A stretch of 64,000 bases of DNA from Nocardia jinanensis (GTDB lineage: Bacteria; Actinomycetota; Actinomycetes; Mycobacteriales; Mycobacteriaceae): contig NZ_BMMH01000001.1 in NCBI RefSeq assembly GCF_014645735.1, positions 62,001-126,000 on the forward strand, written 5' to 3'. Below, in pieces: positions 35,112-47,400 of this stretch (the first letter of the stretch is position 1; every line of letters starts with the position of its first letter). A program made the translations under genes and the position numbers. Under the pieces are notes generated by a model. It was not told the origin of the DNA. It ran no database searches and saw nothing but the letters and a program-made list of their open reading frames with translations.

Positions 35112-36647
35112 GTGCTGTTCGCCGAGGTCGCCGCCGCATCCGCCGATATCGCGTCGGCGTCGGCACGGCTGGCCAAGACCGGCCGTATCGCCGCGCTGCT
35201 GAGCCGCGTCGCAGCACACGGCGACGCACGACTGGTCGCGGTGACCGCGTCCTGGCTGTCCGGCGAATTGCCGCAACGCCAGATCGGCGTGGGCTGGGCG
35301 GCGCTGCGGTCGCTGCCGCCGCCTGCTACGACGCCGACGCTCACGATCGCCGACGTCGACGCGCGGTTCACTCGGATCGGGGAGGTCTCCGGGAAGGGTT
35401 CCCGAACTGTGCGCGCCGAACTGGTGCGCGATCTGTTCGAGACAGCGTCCGACACCGAGCAGACATTTCTGCGCCGGCTGCTCAGCGGTGAGTTGCGCCA
35501 GGGCGCGCTGGCGGGAGTGATGTCCGACGCGGTCGCCGAAGCTACCGGTATACCCGCCGCCGAGGTTCGGCGCGCGGCCATGCTGGCCGGTGCCCTGCCC
35601 ACCGTCGCGGCCGCAGCTCTCACCGCGGGCCGGCCGGCCCTGGCGGAGTTCCGGCTACGCGCGGGACGGCCGGTCGGGCCGATGCTCGCGCAGACCGCGA
35701 CCGGGATAACCGATGCGCTCCAACGACTCGGCGGCACAGCCGTGTTCGAAGCCAAGCTGGACGGCGCGCGGGTACAGATCCACCGCGCCGGATCGGCGGT
35801 CTCGGTCTATACCCGCAGTCTCGACGATGTCACCGCCCGGCTCCCCGAGGTCGTCGCCGCCACACTCGCCCTTCCTGCTACCGATCTGATCGCCGATGCC
35901 GAGGCCATCGCGCTGCGACCCGATGGACGGCCGCACCGATTCCAGGTCACTGCTGCCCGGTTCGGCCGCAAGCATCCGGGCGATCTCGAACCGCTGTCGG
36001 TGTTCTTCTTCGACCTCCTTCATCTCGACGGCGAAGATCTCCTCGATCTGCCCACCCGGGACCGGCTCACCGCACTCGACACGCTCGTCCCCGGCGCCCA
36101 GCGGGTCGACCGTCTGGTGACCGCCGACACCGCCGCGGCACAACAGTTCCTGGACCGCACGCTGGCCGCCGGACACGAAGGCGTGATGGCGAAGTCACTG
36201 TCGGCACCGTACGAGGCGGGCCGCCGCGGCGCCGGCTGGCTCAAGGTCAAACCCGTGCACACCTTGGACCTGGTCGTTCTCGCCGTCGAATGGGGTTCCG
36301 GCCGGCGCACCGGCACCCTGTCCAACATCCACCTGGGCGCTCGCGATCCGGCCACCGGCGGATTCGTAATGCTGGGAAAGACGTTCAAAGGGATGACCGA
36401 CGCCATGCTGGAATGGCAGACCCGGCGCTTCACCGACCTCGCCGATGGCTCGACCGAGGGGTACGTGGTGAGACTGCGGCCCGAACAGGTCGTCGAAATC
36501 GCTTTCGACGGAGTGCAGGGTTCGACCCGCTATCCCGGTGGCCTGGCGCTCCGGTTCGCCCGCGTGGTGCGCTACCGCGACGACAAATCCCCTGTTGAGG
36601 CCGATACGGTCGACACCGTTCGCGCGCTGTACGAGCGGGGCGGGTGA
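35112..36647 (+). CDS. ligB: ATP-dependent DNA ligase (LigB type)
   Basis: This 511-residue enzyme seals nicks using ATP. An N-terminal helical DNA-binding domain (1-195) is followed by the adenylation domain with the active-site lysine in [13 protein letters not shown] (K215) and the OB-fold part with [23 protein letters not shown] 35112 is chosen because it gives the LigB N-terminus ([31 protein letters not shown]) and the family's usual length. An in-frame ATG at 35004 adds 36 residues without family character and lies just after the tandem repeat. LigB is usually non-essential beside NAD-dependent LigA. Confidence 0.92.
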   Translation: MLFAEVAAASADIASASARLAKTGRIAALLSRVAAHGDARLVAVTASWLSGELPQRQIGVGWAALRSLPPPATTPTLTIADVDARFTRIGEVSGKGSRTVRAELVRDLFETASDTEQTFLRRLLSGELRQGALAGVMSDAVAEATGIPAAEVRRAAMLAGALPTVAAAALTAGRPALAEFRLRAGRPVGPMLAQTATGITDALQRLGGTAVFEAKLDGARVQIHRAGSAVSVYTRSLDDVTARLPEVVAATLALPATDLIADAEAIALRPDGRPHRFQVTAARFGRKHPGDLEPLSVFFFDLLHLDGEDLLDLPTRDRLTALDTLVPGAQRVDRLVTADTAAAQQFLDRTLAAGHEGVMAKSLSAPYEAGRRGAGWLKVKPVHTLDLVVLAVEWGSGRRTGTLSNIHLGARDPATGGFVMLGKTFKGMTDAMLEWQTRRFTDLADGSTEGYVVRLRPEQVVEIAFDGVQGSTRYPGGLALRFARVVRYRDDKSPVEADTVDTVRALYERGG

Positions 36648-36708
36648 CAACTTCGGTCCGATGGCCGCCGGTGCTGATCAGCGGCCTATGCGGGCCGACG
36701 CGGCGGCG

Positions 36709-37509
36709 TCAGTGGCGCTCGTTCAGATACACCAGCAATTCGTCGTGTAGCAGGCCGTTCGACGCGGCCGCGCTGCCGCTGCGCGGGCCCGGGGTTCCGT
36801 CGAGACCGGTGAAGTCGCCGCCGGCTTCGGTGACGATGACAGCGTTGGCGGCCATATCGCCCGGGGAGAGTTCCGGGTCGGCGCAGATGTCGACCACCCC
36901 CTCGGCGACCATCATGTAGGGCCAGAAGTCGCCGTATGCCCGTGTGCGCCACACCTCGCGAGAAAGGTTCAGGAAGCCGTTCAACCGGCCCAGCTCCTCC
37001 CAGCCGGTGAGCGTGGAGTACGCGAGAGAGGCGTCCGGCAGCCGGGAGACGCGCGAAACACGCATGCGGGTGGCCGAGGAAAGACTACGGCCGGTGAAGG
37101 CCCCGTGGCCCTTCACGGCCCACCAGCGGCGGCCGAGCGCGGGAGCGGAGACGACGCCGACGACGGGCTGATAGCTGCCCTCGGACGCGTCCAGCAGTGA
37201 GATCTGCGTGGCCCACACCGGCACTCCGCGCGCATAGTTCTCCAGGCCGTCGATGGCGTCGACCACCCAGCAGCGGGGACCGTTGCCCTGCAGGCCGTCC
37301 CCCTCGCCCAGGACCGCATCGCGCGGGCGGGAACGCTGGAGCTGCACCCGGATGAGCTTTTCCACCGCGGCCTCGGCTTCGTTCGCCAGGGCCGAGTCCG
37401 GCTTCGTCTCGACCTCGAGGTCGAGGGCCTTGAAGCGGTCGATATTCGTTGCGTCGGCGGTATCGGCGAGGACATGGGCGAAGCGGAGGTCGTCGAGGTG
37501 GTCCTGCAT
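36709..37509 (-). CDS. Inositol monophosphatase/HisN-like protein with altered active site
   Basis: This 266-residue member of the Mg-dependent phosphatase superfamily is closest to histidinol-phosphatase HisN by RGVPVWATQISLLDA and similar blocks. The metal-site motifs are degenerate: VLGEGDG replaces the usual GEE segment (second Glu to Gly70), DAIDGL at 84-89 replaces DPIDGT, and PGD replaces the WD motif near the C-terminus. Asp84, Asp87 and the C-terminal Asp remain. It may be a weakened phosphatase or have a new substrate. The gene is single; no his genes are near. Confidence 0.82.
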   Translation of the reverse strand: MQDHLDDLRFAHVLADTADATNIDRFKALDLEVETKPDSALANEAEAAVEKLIRVQLQRSRPRDAVLGEGDGLQGNGPRCWVVDAIDGLENYARGVPVWATQISLLDASEGSYQPVVGVVSAPALGRRWWAVKGHGAFTGRSLSSATRMRVSRVSRLPDASLAYSTLTGWEELGRLNGFLNLSREVWRTRAYGDFWPYMMVAEGVVDICADPELSPGDMAANAVIVTEAGGDFTGLDGTPGPRSGSAAASNGLLHDELLVYLNERH

Positions 37510-37568
37510 GAAATGAAGCTATCCGCAGTAAACGGACAGCGCCAGCGGGCCTCGCGCTCCAGAGACAG

Positions 37569-37781
37569 CGCACTCGACGCACCGGTGGTTCCGGAAGTGA
37601 ACAACAGCGAGAACAGCGCCGATTCGTCCACCGCCGGGCCGGCAACGGGCGCGTGGACCCGGTGCGCGTTCACCTGGTCGAGGTAGGACGGTGCGTCGAC
37701 GACAACGAAACGATCCTCGCTCAGCCCGAGGTCGAGATCACCGATCTTCGCCATGCCCGCGGTATCGGTCACGAATCGCAC
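37569..37781 (-). pseudogene. Acyl-CoA synthetase (FadD-like) fragment
   Basis: The minus strand reads LDLGLSEDRFVVVDAP and then ALFSLLFTSGTTGASSA, the AMP-binding P-loop region (normally TSGTTGxPK) of a FadD-type ligase, here missing the Pro-Lys. About 70 of the roughly 500 residues of an intact enzyme are left; the frame then continues into unrelated residues. Confidence 0.65.
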
Positions 37782-37903
37782 GACTGGCTGCGACCGAGGC
37801 GATCAGAGACCTGATCGTCGCCTATTCACATCTGATCGACAGCGGTGCGCTCGGCGAGGTGGCGAAGCCGTTCACACCGGAGGTGGTGTTCGTGCCGCCG
37901 TCC
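37781..37903 (+). pseudogene. SnoaL/NTF2-like domain fragment
   Basis: The plus strand reads RLAATEAIRDLIVAYSHLID, then SGALGEVAKPFTPEVVFV, the first helices and strand of a SnoaL-like domain. It then ends in unrelated sequence. No Shine-Dalgarno or complete domain is present. Confidence 0.5.
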
Positions 37904-38006
37904 CCGGTTGCCCGATCGACGCGGCGCGAGACCATGGCGTGAGTGGAGGGAAACCGGGTAATACCTGTTCACAGACTAGGTAGCCACCGCCGGACAAAGG
38001 AGCACC

Positions 38007-38465
38007 ATGGCAACCCTCCACTTCACCGAGACAACGATCGCGACACCTGAGCAGTTCGTCGCGGCCCTCACCGACTTCGGACCCGGCCGCGAGCAGCTGT
38101 TCGGAAACAGCACCGACGAATACCTCGAGGTGCACCACCACGGCCCCACCGAAGCCGACGTCACGGAGGGGTCACGCGGTATCTGGGAACGCCTGCACTA
38201 CGACTGGTCGGACCCCGGCCGCGTCGTCATGACGACCACCGATTCCAACCTGTGGGGTGGCCACTCGGGCCACACCTACAGTTTCACGGCCCGGCCCGAC
38301 GGCAGGACCGACGTGGATGCCGTCGTGGTGCGCGAGGGCAAGAATCTCAAGGGCCGCGCGCTCGCAGCGGTGGTCGGGACGGCCGGCAAGGGTGTCCTGC
38401 GCAATGCGTTCCGGAAGACGGTCGAGGCCGTCGAGGCCCGCAACGCTGGAACGAACCCGGCCTGA
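38007..38465 (+). CDS. SRPBCC-type hypothetical protein
   Basis: This 152-residue protein begins after AAAGGAG with good spacing. The pattern of an N-terminal strand ATLHFTETTIATPEQFVAALTDFG and a C-terminal amphipathic helix (KGVLRNAFRKTVEAVEARN) suggests the START/SRPBCC fold that holds small hydrophobic ligands, but the family cannot be named with certainty. It converges with the NRPS 17 bases downstream. No link to the NRPS is evident beyond position. Confidence 0.75.
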   Translation: MATLHFTETTIATPEQFVAALTDFGPGREQLFGNSTDEYLEVHHHGPTEADVTEGSRGIWERLHYDWSDPGRVVMTTTDSNLWGGHSGHTYSFTARPDGRTDVDAVVVREGKNLKGRALAAVVGTAGKGVLRNAFRKTVEAVEARNAGTNPA

Positions 38466-38482
38466 ACCGATACGACGCGACC

Positions 38483-41400
38483 TCAGCGGGAATACGCGTT
38501 CAACACAAGCGCGATCGCGCGGAGCGCCTCGGGGTCGGTCATCTGTTCGTGCCGGGCGGATATGCGATGTTCGGTGAGGGTGCCGGTGACATATTCCTTC
38601 CATGCGAGGCAGGGCGACGGTCCATAGTCCGGGTCGCCCGGGGCGGCACGGAAATAGAGCAGATCACCGTCGAAGAGAGTGGGCCGGTGGTCGCGGGTGA
38701 GTTCGACGAGTTGAGTGCAGCCGCGATACAGGATCTCCAGATCACCGGGGCTCAGGGTGGTGAAGAGCTTGTCTCGGCGATGCAGCAGGTCGGTCGCGGC
38801 CTCGACGGTGAGGTCGGCGGGAATTCTGGAGGTGGGGACGCCGAACTCGGTGAGTACGTCCCCGAGAGTGGGGATGGGAACGCGGGCGCTGTGGGCGTCG
38901 ACGAGGCGGGTGTCCATCATGGCCAAGGTAGCGACGGTATCGCCCGCGCGGCGGAGTTGTACGGCGATCTCGTGGGCGATGGTGCCGCCCAGGGAGTAGC
39001 CGAGCAAGTGGTAGGGGCCGCGCGGCTGAACGGACCGGATCTCCGCAATGTAACGGTCGGCGAGCCGGCCGAGCGTATCGAACCGCGCGTTCGGCTCGGT
39101 CAATGCCGGAGACTGCAATCCGTGGACGGGACGTTCGGGATCGAGGTACTGCACCAGACCGCTGAAACCCCAGGCTGTTCCGATGGTCGGGTGGATGCAG
39201 AACAGCGGCGGCTCCGTTCCCGCGACGCGTAGCGGGAGCAGGACAGCGAGCGCACCGCCCGGATCCCCTTCGTCGAGGCCGCGCCGCCGGGCCTCGATGC
39301 GGCGGACCAGCGATTGCGGTGTCGGGTCGGTGAAAACCCATTGAATCGGCACATCCACTCCGGTCGACTCCGCCAGCCGCGCCACCAGTCGGAGGGCAGT
39401 CAAGGAGTTACCGCCCACCGCGAAGAAGATGTCGTCGAGGCCGGTCCGGTCGATATCGAGAATATCGGTGAAGGCATCGCAGACCGTCGTTTCCAGCGGC
39501 GTGGTCGGCGGCCGGAATCGGGCCGGCCGACGGTCCGGCGGGGGTAGTGCGCTGTAGTCGAGTTTGCCGGTGGACGTGAGCGGAATCCGGTCCAGGACGA
39601 GTATGGCGGTGGGGATCATATGGGTGGGCAGCCGGGACGCGAGGTAGGTGATGATCGCGGCGGTATCGGGAGTGGTGTGCGGTGCGGGAACCACATAGCC
39701 GACGAGTCGGCCGGCGCCGTCCGGACCTGGGTGCACAGTGACCGCGGCGTGGGTGATATCGGGATGGTCACCGAGCGCGGCCTCGATCTCCCCGGGTTCG
39801 ACACGGTTGCCCTGGATTTCGAGCTGGCGGTCGCTACGCCCTTTGAACTGCAGCGTCCGGTCGGCGGTCCAGGCGACCAGATCACCGGTGCGGTACATCC
39901 GCGTTCCGGGCCGCCCGTACGGTGCGGAGACGAACCGGGTCGCCGTCATCGCGGGTTGTCTGTGGTAGCCACGCGCGAGGCCCGGCCCGGACAGGTACAG
40001 CTCGCCGACCACCCCGGGTGGAACGGGCCGCAGCTGCTGATCGAGTACGACGGCGGTGAATCCGCGGACGGGGCCACCCATGGAGATCGGATCGCCGGTG
40101 ACCGTGCTCAGCGGGGCGTCGCCGCAGCTGATGACCGTGGTCTCGGTGGCGCCGTAACAGTTGATCACGGTGCGGCCCGGCGCCCATCGGGCCGCCAGAT
40201 CCGGTGGGAACGGCTCACCGCCGAGGATCACCGTCTCCAGTCCGTCGGGGTTCGTCGCGGCGAGTAGCGCGGGAGTGAGAGCGGCATGGGTGATGCGCTC
40301 GGTACGGACCAAACCGGCCAGTCCGTCGCCGGTACCGAACCGTGCGGGGGCCAAGATCAGCGTGGCTCCGGCGACGGCGGCGCTGAGCCATTCGAAAATC
40401 GAGACATCGAAGGTCGGTGCGGCGGCGGCCAATACCCGGGAGGCCGGGGTGACTCCGAATCGTTCCAGCGCCACGGCGGCCAGGTTCGCCATCCCGGCGT
40501 GGGTCACCAGCACACCTTTGGGGGTCCCGGTGGAGCCGGAGGTGTAGATCAGATACGCCGGGTGCCGCGGTCTCAGCGCGGCTGTTCGTTCGGTATCGGT
40601 GACCGCGGACGCGGCCGCCGCCGCGGCTGCCGCGGCGAAGGACGGGCTGTCGAGGGCGAACCAGCGGACGGTGTCGGGCAACTGATCGCGATACGACTCC
40701 AGTGTCAGTCCGACCGCGGCCCCGGAATCCGCCAGTACGGTCGCATTGCGGAGGGGCGGATGAGCGGGATCGATCTGCACGAACGCGCCGCCCGCCTTGG
40801 CGACCGCCCATACGGCAGTCACCGCATCGACGGAGCGCGGCAGTACCACGGCTACCGGGGATTCGGGCCCGGTTCCCGCGGCGATCAGAACTCGGGCCCA
40901 CCGGTTGGAGGTTTCGTCGAGTTCGCGGTAGGACAGCCGGACACCGTCGCCGACCACCGCTTCCGCGTCGGGCCGCAGCGCGGATGTCAACATCTTCGGC
41001 AATACCGACATCACGGCGCCGCGGCGACCGCGGGCGGGGACCAGCGCGGCTCGCTCGGCCGGCGAGAGCAACTGCACGTGTGAAAGGGGCAGGTCGATAT
41101 GTTCCGCGAGGGTGCCGAGTACGCGGAGTACCCGGTCGGCTATCGCGTCGATCTCAGGAGATGTGAACAGTTCGGGCAGGTATTTGAAGGTCAGATGCAA
41201 TCGGAAGTCGCGGTGAACGATCAGTCCGAGCGGATAGTGCGCGGCGTCGCGGCCCTGTACGCCGAGGATACGCATTCCGTCGATATCGGTGAGATCGGAC
41301 AGCCCGCCCCAGTCGACCGGGTACGACTCGAAGGCCGCCACCGTATCGAACATCGCGCCCGGGCCGGCAACCTGCTGAATTCGGGCGAGCCCCAGGTGGT

Positions 41401-44400
41401 GATGGTCGAGCAGTGCGGCTTGTTCGGTCTGGATTCGCTGTACCAGCCGGGCGAGGCTTTCGCGGTGGTCCAGCCGGACCCGGACCGGCACCGTGTTGAT
41501 GAACAGCCCGATCATCGATTCGATACCGGCGATATGCGCGGGACGCCCGGAGACGGTGGCGCCGAACACCACATCCTCGCGGCCGGTCGCGTTGGCGAGC
41601 ACGATCCCCCAGGCTGCCTGAACGAGGGTGTTGAGCGTGACCTCCTGCTCGTGGGCCACCGCGACCAGCGCCGCGGTGTGGTCTTCGCTCAGCCGCACCC
41701 GGACTTCGCGGGCGGCGGTGGCGTTGCGGCGGCCGCGATCCGCGGGTGCCAGGAGAGACGGCTCGGATACGCCGTCGAATGCTCGGGCCCATGCGGTTTC
41801 CGCCGCGTCCCGGTCCTGGGCCTTCAGCCAGGTCAGGTAGTCACGGTAGGGACGTCCCGCGATCGGCAGCGCCGGATCGCTGTCGCAGGCGTAGAGGGTC
41901 AGCAGTTCCCGGATCAGCAGTGGCGTGGACCAGCCGTCGATCAGGATGTGGTGCATGCTCAGCAGCAGCCGGTACTGCCGGTCGCCGGTGCCGATCAAGG
42001 CCGTCCGGAGCAGCGGCGGCGCGGTCATATCGAAGCGGGTGTGCCGGTCGGCGTCCATGAATTCGTCGAGTGCGGATTCGGGGTCCTCGCGTTCGGCGAG
42101 ATCGATCCGGGTGAGCGGCACATCGACGAGCTCGGGCACCACCTGGACCGCGTCGCCGGCGCCGTCGCGAACGAACGCGCTCCGCAGGTTCGGGTGCCGC
42201 CCGAGGAGCGCCCGCACAGCGCGGCGCAGCCGATCCGCGTCGACGTATCCGCCGAGTTCCAGACACAGTTGCACTGTGTAGGCATCGAGTGCGCCGTCGG
42301 CGAGCTGGGCGTGGAACAGTAGCCCCGCCTGCAGCGGCGTGAGCGACCAGATGTCCTCCAGTGCCGGGTACCGGCGCTCGAGCCGGTCGATCGTGTCCTG
42401 GTCGAGGTCGACGAGATCGAGGTCGGAGGGCGTCGACCCGCCCGCACCGGGGCGGGATGTATGGGTGGCCAGTGCGGTCACCGCGTCGCACCACAATTGC
42501 GCGAGGTCGCCGACCTCGGCCGGGGCGAGCAGACCGGTCGGATGGCCCCAGGTAGTGCCGAGAACCGGCCCGTCCGGAGTGTCGGTGACGAACGCGTCCA
42601 CGCCGAGGGCGGATTCCGCGGCCGTGCCGGGGTTCTGGATGCCGCCGGCGCCGACGGGCATCCACCCTTCGTCGCGCGACGCCGTGGGAGCTGTATCGAA
42701 CCGCCCCAGATAGTTGAAGCTCACCTGGGGGCCGGGCAGCGCCCCCAGGACGCGTGCGGTGTCGGCGTCGAGGTAGCGCGACAGCCCGTAGCCGATTCCG
42801 TGGTCGGGGATCTGCCGGAGCTGCTCCTTGACCGATTTGATCACCGCGCCCGCGGCGGGTCCGGCGGCGTAGGCGTCGTCGATATCGATATCGGACAGGT
42901 CGAGCCGCACCGGGTAGCTGATGGTGAACCACCCGACGGTGCGGGTCAGGTCGGCGCCGGGTAACACTGTGTCGTGGCGGCCGTGGCCTTCCAGGGTGAG
43001 CAGCGTTTCGAGCACGGTATCGCCGCGCCGGCGGCGCCACCGGAGCAGCGCCATGGCGAGCCCCGTGATCAGGATGTCGTCCACCGTGCCGTGGAACGCC
43101 GCGGGCACGGTGGTGAGTACCTCGCGGGTCACCGTGGTGGGTAGCGCCGCTTCGGTGGTCGCGACGGTGGCCTGTACGTCCACGGCCGGGTCGAGCCGGC
43201 GCGCTCCCAGCGGCGGCTCGGCCGCAGCGAGCGTGGACCGCCACCGGTCGAGTCGGCCGAACTCCGCGGTAGCGGTGTGCAGTGCGTGTGCCCAGCGGCG
43301 CATCGACGTCCCGACCGGCGCGAGCCGCGGCTCTTGCCCGGTACGCAGCTGTGCCCACGCGGTCGCGAGATCGGGCACGAGGATCCGCCACGATACGCCG
43401 TCGACCGTCAGATGATGCGCGACGACCAGCAACCGTCCCGGCTGTCCGGGCCGGTCCAACCAGACCAGCTGCAGCACGATCCCCGCGGCGGGGTCCAGAC
43501 GTTCGGCCGCCGCGGCTGCCTCGGCGCGGGCGATCGTGGTGAAGGTATCGCTGTCCGGTGCCGCGTCCACCGGCACACGCCGGATCAGTTCGGCGACCGG
43601 TGCCGCTTCCGGTTCCACCTCCAGCGCCCAGCCGGACGCGTGCGCGGGATCCGGGCGCAGCCGGGAGCGCAGCATGTCGTGGTGATCGAGCACCGCTGCG
43701 ACGGTGGCACCGATTCCGGTGCTGTCGATGCCGGCGGGCAGCGTGAGCATCACCCACTGGCAGAAACTGTCGAACTCGCCGCGCTCGAACATCCAGCACA
43801 TGATCGGGGTCGGCGGTACCTGCCCCACGCCCCCGCCGGGTAGTTCCGGCGGAAGGGGGATCGCCGTACTGTCCTGGCCGGCGATCTCCGCCAGCCCGGC
43901 GACAGTTGTGTGGTCGAACATATCGCGCACGGAGAACACCACACCCACCGCTGCGGCCCGGCCGACCAGATCGATCGCCATGATGCTGTCGCCACCCAGG
44001 GCGAAGAACGAATCATGTGCCCCCACCTCGTCGAGCCCGAGCACCTCCGCGAACAGCCGCGCCAGCACCGTCTCGATCTCGGTGGCCGGTGGCCGGGATC
44101 CGGCGCGGGGCGTGAAGTCCGGTTCGGGTAGGGCGGCGCGGTCGAGTTTGCCGTTCGCCGTCACCGGTAACGCGTCGAGCACCACCACCGTCGCGGGCAC
44201 CATATGCGGAGCCAGCCGCTGTCCGGCGAAGGCCAGGATCGCGGAGGTGTCGAGTGCGGCCCCGGACCCCAGCACCACATACCCGATCAACCGGTCGCCG
44301 GTCGCCGGACTCCGGTGCACGGCCGCCGCCGCGTGTGCCACGCCGGGGCAGGCCAGCAGCACCGATTCGACCTCGCCGAGCTCGATCCGGAACCCACGAA

Positions 44401-47400
44401 CCTTGACCTGGGAATCGGTCCGCCCGACGAAGTCGAGCGTCAGATCTCCCTCCGGTGACCGCAGCCAGCGCACCAGATCCCCGGTCCGGTACATCCGTTG
44501 CCCCGGACCCGCGAACGGATCGGCGACGAACCGGGACGCCGTCGCACCCATCCGGTTGCGGTAGCCACGAGCCAAACCCGGTCCCGTCACATACAATTCG
44601 CCCACGACCCCGACCGGAACCGGCCGTAATCGCGGGTCGAGGACGACCTCTCCGACCCCGCGGATCGGGCCGCCGATGGTCACGAGCGCACCCGGCACCG
44701 CCCGGACACTGGCATTGGTCTGGATCGTGGCTTCGGCCGGACCGTAGGTGTTGCAGAACCTCCGGCCGGGCGCCCACCGCGACACCAATGCCGGCGCGGG
44801 CGCCTCGCCGCCGACCACCACGGTCCCGAGGTCCGCCAGCCCGTCCGGGTCGACCGTGGCCAGGGCGGTGGGTGTCAGCGCCGCATGGGTCACATTCTCC
44901 CGCAACAGGATCCGCGCCAATTCGGCGCCGCCGTAGACGGTCGGGGGCGCGATGACCAGCTGTGCTCCCGTCGCGAACGCCCAGAGATACTCCAGGATCG
45001 CGGCGTCGAAACTCGGCGATGCGGCATGCAGCACCCGGGCGCCCGGGCCGACGCGGAATCGCGACCTCTGGTCGGCCACGAGATTCGCCAGCCCCCGGTG
45101 CGGTACCGCGACTCCCTTCGGCGTACCCGTCGATCCGGACGTATAGATCACGTAGGCGATATCGTCGACCCGCGAGGGACGCACCCGCTCGTCGTCGGCG
45201 ACGGGACGACTATCGGCGTCCCGGAGTTCGTCGAGGGTCAGCCAGTCGATGGCGTCGGGTAACTGCGTGCGCACGGAGCTGGTGGTGAGACCGAGGGTCG
45301 CTTGCGCATCGCTGGTGATATGCGTGATGCGTTGGGTGGGATAGGTGGGGTCCACTGGCAGGAAAGCGGCTCCCGACTTGGCCACGGCCCAGGTGGCGAG
45401 AATCGATTCGGGTGACCGGGGGAGCCCGATCGCGACGATGTCTTCGGGGCCGACGCCGCGGCGGACGAGGGCGCGGGCCAATCGGTTGGAGCACTCGTCC
45501 AGTTCCCGGTAGCTGGTGTGCTGACCGTCGAACACTGTCGCTGTGGCATCGGGATCATGGGCGACCGCCGCGGCCAGCAGGTCGGCGAGGGTGGCAGGCG
45601 GGGCCGGGGGTGGGTCGGAGCGGGCGAGCAGATCGGCTTTTTCGGCAGGATCGAGCAAGTCGATCGTTGCGACGACGATCATGGGGTCGGCGGCCACCGA
45701 TTCGAGAATCCGGATCCACCGCCGGGCGAGAGCGCCGATGGTCGCGGCGTCGAAAAGGTCGGTGACATAGGTGAATGTCGCTGTCATACCGCCGTTGTCG
45801 TGGCCGTCGGACAGTGCGAGTCGCAGGTCGCAGCGGGACACGTCACTGGACGGGCCGACCGCCGGCACATCGAGGCCGGGTAGTGCGAGGTTCGCCCGTG
45901 CGCGGTGCAGGAATGCCAGCATCACCTGGAACGGGGCGTACTCGGGCGGAGACCGCTGTGGCGCGAATTGCTCCATCAACTGATCGATCGGAACATCGGC
46001 ATGTGCGAATGCCTGTCGGCCGATCGACCCGATACGGCTCAGCAGGTCGGTGAACCGCTCGTCGAAGTCGATCTCGGTGCGCAGCACCAGAGTGTCGACG
46101 GGGGTGCCGACGATATCGTCGAATCCGGCCGCGCCGGACCCGCCGCTCGGTGTGCCGACCGGGATATCACTGCTACCGCCCGTCCGGGCCAGCAGGACCG
46201 CCAGTGCGGCGTGGACCACCGTGAACAGCGATGATCCGTGCCGGCGGGCGACTTCCTCCAGCGCCGCGACCAATTCCGCGTCCAGCTCGGAAGTATGCGT
46301 ATCGCTCCGATGCGACGAAGCCGCCGACCGCGGCCGGTCCATGGGCAGAGATGGCTCGACCGGAAGGTCCGCGAGCGTGGCCCGCCAGAACGCGAGATCC
46401 GCACGACGTCTCCGGCTCCGGGCCGCCTCGCGGATACCGTCGGGGTGTACCTGCCCGATACCCGCGCTCGGCGCGGCGGCGGCGAAAGCGCCCAGGAACT
46501 CGGTGAATTCGTCTCGGTGCGCGGATAGTTCGGGGCCGGTGTAGAGATCGGGGTTGGCCATGAAGTGCAGTATCGTCCTGGGCGGAACTCCGGTCTGGTA
46601 CAGGTTGACGAGCAGATCCTCGACCGGCCCCGAGCTGAGAATATGGAATTCCCCGGTCAGCGACCCGAACCGGATCGCCTGAGGGAAGAACATGACATTC
46701 ACCAACGGTCCCGCGAACCGCCGCTGCCGTCCGTCTCCGGTGGCGGCGCGAATATCGGCGAGACCGCACCGCTGATGTCGCAATGCGCCCACCAGATCGG
46801 ACTGCACCCGCCGCACCAGCGCCCGGACCGTATCCCCGGTGCCGAAAGCGATCGGAAGGGGCACGACATTGACGAACACTCCGCCGGACCTGCGCAGCAC
46901 CGCCGTTGTGCGGCCCGATACGGGGATATCGACGAGAACCTCTTCCCGGCCGGTCATTCGGGCCAGATAACATCCGAACGCGGCGATCACCACCGCGGCC
47001 GGGCTCGCGTCCAGCGCCCGCGCGGAATCAGCGATCCGCTCGACGGTCTCCGCCGGTAGTTCGGCGACCGCGACCACACTGTCCGCGCACGGCGGCGCGT
47101 ACCCGGCAGCCAGGCTGGTCTCGTCGTCGTCGATATCGGCGAGCCTGCTCATCCAATATGCCTGGTCGTCGGCGAACCGTTTCGATTCCCGATAGCTGCG
47201 GTCGGCGTCGTAGAGAGTGCGCAGGTCCGCCGCCCGGCTCGGCTCCGGCGTCCGGTCCTGCACCGCCGCCGTGTACAGGGCCGCGACGCGATTGGCCATC
47301 GTCATCGCCGCGTAACCGTCCAGCGCGACATGGTGAATTCTGCTGTACATCAAATAATGCCGATCCCCGACCTGCAGCAGCCCCGATGCGGCCAACCGAT

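Larger units (their letters stand above)
37510..38006. other. Gene-free stretch with two decayed fragments
   Basis: The 497 bases contain the acyl-CoA synthetase piece (37569-37781) and the SnoaL-like piece (37781-37903), arranged head to head, and no intact gene. Confidence 0.6.

Noticed and set aside
40580..40660. Alanine run (nine consecutive Ala) in the second adenylation domain
   Set aside because: It lies in a loop between core motifs and is encoded by mixed codons; probably harmless length variation.
41841..43799. A long minus-strand frame inside the NRPS gene, Arg-rich
   Set aside because: It lies in a different frame of the NRPS coding DNA; the composition (Arg/Pro-rich) is typical of GC shadows.
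43700..44560. Plus-strand frames of about 280 codons inside the NRPS
   Set aside because: Antisense shadows with no start signals or domains.
45000..46000. Search for a tRNA or rRNA gene in this and other parts of the window
   Set aside because: No cloverleaf arms or conserved rRNA segments were found anywhere in the window.
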